A stretch of DNA of 15,843 nt from CAZWUL01 sp964636625 (GTDB lineage Bacteria > Atribacterota > Phoenicimicrobiia > Phoenicimicrobiales > Stramentimicrobiaceae), in NCBI GenBank assembly GCA_964636625.1, contig CAZWUL010000026.1:1-15843 (forward strand). Reading direction: 5' to 3'. Position 1 is the first letter of the stretch. Each line of letters opens with the position of its first letter. Position numbers and translations under genes: made by a program. The notes under the pieces were generated by a model. That model saw only the letters and a list, made by a program, of their open reading frames with translations. It was not told the DNA's origin and did not search any database. This document shows positions 14,614 through 15,843 of the stretch, one piece after another.

Positions 14614-15186
14614 ATGAAAAGATTGCTTTTAAAGAAATTATTTTTGTCAGTCTTGATTATTTCTATCCTGTCTATCGGATTAATGGGTTGTTTGGATATT
14701 ACAATTCCGGAAACTGAAACAGAAACAGGGACTATACAGATAGTGGTTTCGGGAACTAATTCTTACAATCTGACCATGGACGGGGTAACCCGATTCTCAA
14801 ACAAACAACCGGGTACTTACACCTTGACAAAGGTTCCGGTTGGAAACCATACCTTTGAGGCTATAGATGTGCGTGGCTCCAGTTATGGATATGAAAGTGT
14901 AACACAAAATATCTCTACAGGTACAAATTATGTTTATCTGGAACCACAATCTATACCAACAACCGGGACAGTATATATTGTACTTTCCGGTGATGAAAAA
15001 TATAATTTGAAGATGGATGGAATAACTTACTTCTCCAATAGGCCGGCTGCCACCTATACCTTGATAAATGTTCCAGTTGGAAACCATACTTTTGAAGCAA
15101 TTGACATCTGGGGCTCTTCCTGGGGATATGATAGTGAAACGAAATACATTTCTGCAGGTTCAAACTATGTTTATCTAAGTCCGTAA
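14614..15186 (+). CDS. Lipoprotein with two tandem PEGA-like beta domains
   Basis: A 190-residue product. The signal peptide ends in lipobox LMGC with Cys26 and is nearly the same as in the protein at 13548. The mature part has two repeats of about 74 residues, 38-111 and 117-190, each with VSG or LSG, MDG, GTYTL or ATYTL, VPVGNHTFEAID and a YVYL end. The second repeat (IWGSSWGYDSETKYISAG) is closer to the single domain of the protein at 13548 than to its own first repeat. It is the last gene of the collinear run. Function unknown; probably anchored to a membrane and facing outward. Confidence 0.85.
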   Translation: MKRLLLKKLFLSVLIISILSIGLMGCLDITIPETETETGTIQIVVSGTNSYNLTMDGVTRFSNKQPGTYTLTKVPVGNHTFEAIDVRGSSYGYESVTQNISTGTNYVYLEPQSIPTTGTVYIVLSGDEKYNLKMDGITYFSNRPAATYTLINVPVGNHTFEAIDIWGSSWGYDSETKYISAGSNYVYLSP

Positions 15187-15216
15187 GATACTATGAAAAT
15201 ATACTAATTATGCGGA

Positions 15217-15271
15217 CATGCTAAAACAATAAAAGCAGACTTCTTAAGTCTGCTTTTATTGTTTTAGCATG
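15217..15271. terminator. 23-bp perfect hairpin, probable bidirectional terminator
   Basis: CATGCTAAAACAATAAAAGC (start of the arm, 15217-15239) pairs perfectly with 15249-15271; the loop is CTTCTTAAG (15240-15248). It stands between the end of the lipoprotein gene and the 3' end of the opposing DUF1328 gene, so it can end both transcripts; A/T-rich parts of the stem supply U runs on either strand. The core matches the hairpin at 13931. Confidence 0.8.
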
Positions 15272-15343
15272 ATGTGCCATAAATATTATCACTATGTTTG
15301 TCTCAATTATTGTTTTAATTTATTGTTTGGGAAACTACAAGAA

Positions 15344-15499
15344 CTAAGCTCTACCGGTAATAAAGAAAATAACTGCCATGATTATAAAAATAAAAAACAG
15401 TATTTTAGCTATCTGCATGGCTGAACCGGCAATATTTGTAAATCCTAACAATCCTGCCACAATTGCCACTACAAAAAGAATAATCGCCCAATTTAACAT
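15344..15499 (-). CDS. DUF1328 small membrane protein
   Basis: Read on the minus strand, the ATG at 15499-15497 starts MLNWAIILFVVAIVAGLLGF and the 51-residue product ends in FFITGRA with a TAG at 15346-15344. The sequence is a typical DUF1328 (YtjA-type) peptide: two membrane segments (about 4-21 and 29-47) around TNIAGSAMQIAK. The ribosome site AAGGAGGAG is strong. DUF1328 genes are often found among stress and envelope genes; the biochemical role is not known. It opposes the long plus-strand run and should have its own promoter to the right, which I cannot place. Confidence 0.93.
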   Translation of the reverse strand: MLNWAIILFVVAIVAGLLGFTNIAGSAMQIAKILFFIFIIMAVIFFITGRA

Positions 15500-15843
15500 A
15501 GGCTCCTCCTTTCTCATGACATGCTTTCTAATATAAACTCCATTAGATTTTTTACTATTTTAGCAATTTTACCTAATTTTTAACAGACCATGGTTAATAT
15601 CTTTAAAATTAGTATAGTCAAATCAATCTCTTTACAGGCTGGCTTCATACCTCATTTTGATACCACCGGTTCATTTTTATCTGTTTCTTCCCACTTGGAG
15701 AGGATGATTGGCAAGATATGGTCAAAGTTAACTAATATGAACCCATCTGAGGATTCTATTATTAATTTTAAATAGTCTTTACATTATCACCTGGGGTATG
15801 GCCAGTTCAGGGTGTTGAATAATATGAGCTTTACTTCTATAAA
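15500..15843. other. Region without a recognisable gene
   Basis: AT-rich DNA upstream of the DUF1328 gene. One plus-strand frame (15590-15775) is open but has no ribosome site and no familiar motif. A minus-strand stretch before a stop near 15650 reads SSDGFILVNFDHILPIILSK and could be a gene remnant, but it has no start. It should contain the DUF1328 promoter. Confidence 0.4.

Noticed and set aside
15590..15775. 61-codon plus-strand ORF
   Set aside because: No ribosome site, no recognisable motif, and it lies where the DUF1328 promoter should be.

Overview
This window comes from an AT-rich bacterial chromosome. The organism is probably diderm, because it encodes lipoproteins with lipoboxes, Sec signal peptides and a secreted SYLF protein. 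Some gene families (PAS/HD-GYP, DUF4384-PEGA, CheB-CheR-PAS) would fit an uncultured anaerobic lineage such as Atribacterota. That placement is a guess from gene content, not something the sequence proves.

Layout. (1) 1-290 is the C-terminal end of a cobalamin synthase (CobS). (2) 509-1295 is a decayed PAS/HD-GYP gene with an in-frame stop and an internal deletion plus frameshift. (3) 1593-4212 is an overlapping pair: a soluble PAS histidine kinase and an NtrC-type sigma-54 activator with an intact GAFTGA motif. (4) 4213-4515 is a regulatory module made of inverted repeats, an intrinsic terminator and a near-consensus sigma-54 promoter. It stands before a two-gene unit, 4516-9598: a CheB-CheR-coiled-coil-PAS-PAS protein and a PAS-PAS hybrid histidine kinase with a C-terminal receiver. 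(5) 9599-10047 is a second, clearly homologous copy of that regulatory module. It stands before a long collinear run of small envelope or stress-type genes, 10048-15186: DUF4384-PEGA protein, small membrane proteins, SYLF protein, TPR protein, two paralogous lipoproteins and a coiled-coil protein. (6) A DUF1328 membrane peptide gene faces this run from the minus strand (15344-15499), with a 23-bp perfect hairpin between them. (7) 15500-15843 holds nothing I can recognise.

How it may work (inference). The kinase at 1593 phosphorylates the activator at 2797. The activator binds TATGGT-N6-ACCATA-like sites and fires two sigma-54 promoters. One promoter makes a second sensory layer (CheB/CheR-PAS plus hybrid kinase). 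The other makes a set of exported or membrane proteins that look like an envelope-stress regulon. The two matching promoter modules are the strongest evidence that the region is one circuit, and I regard this as the most interesting feature of the window.
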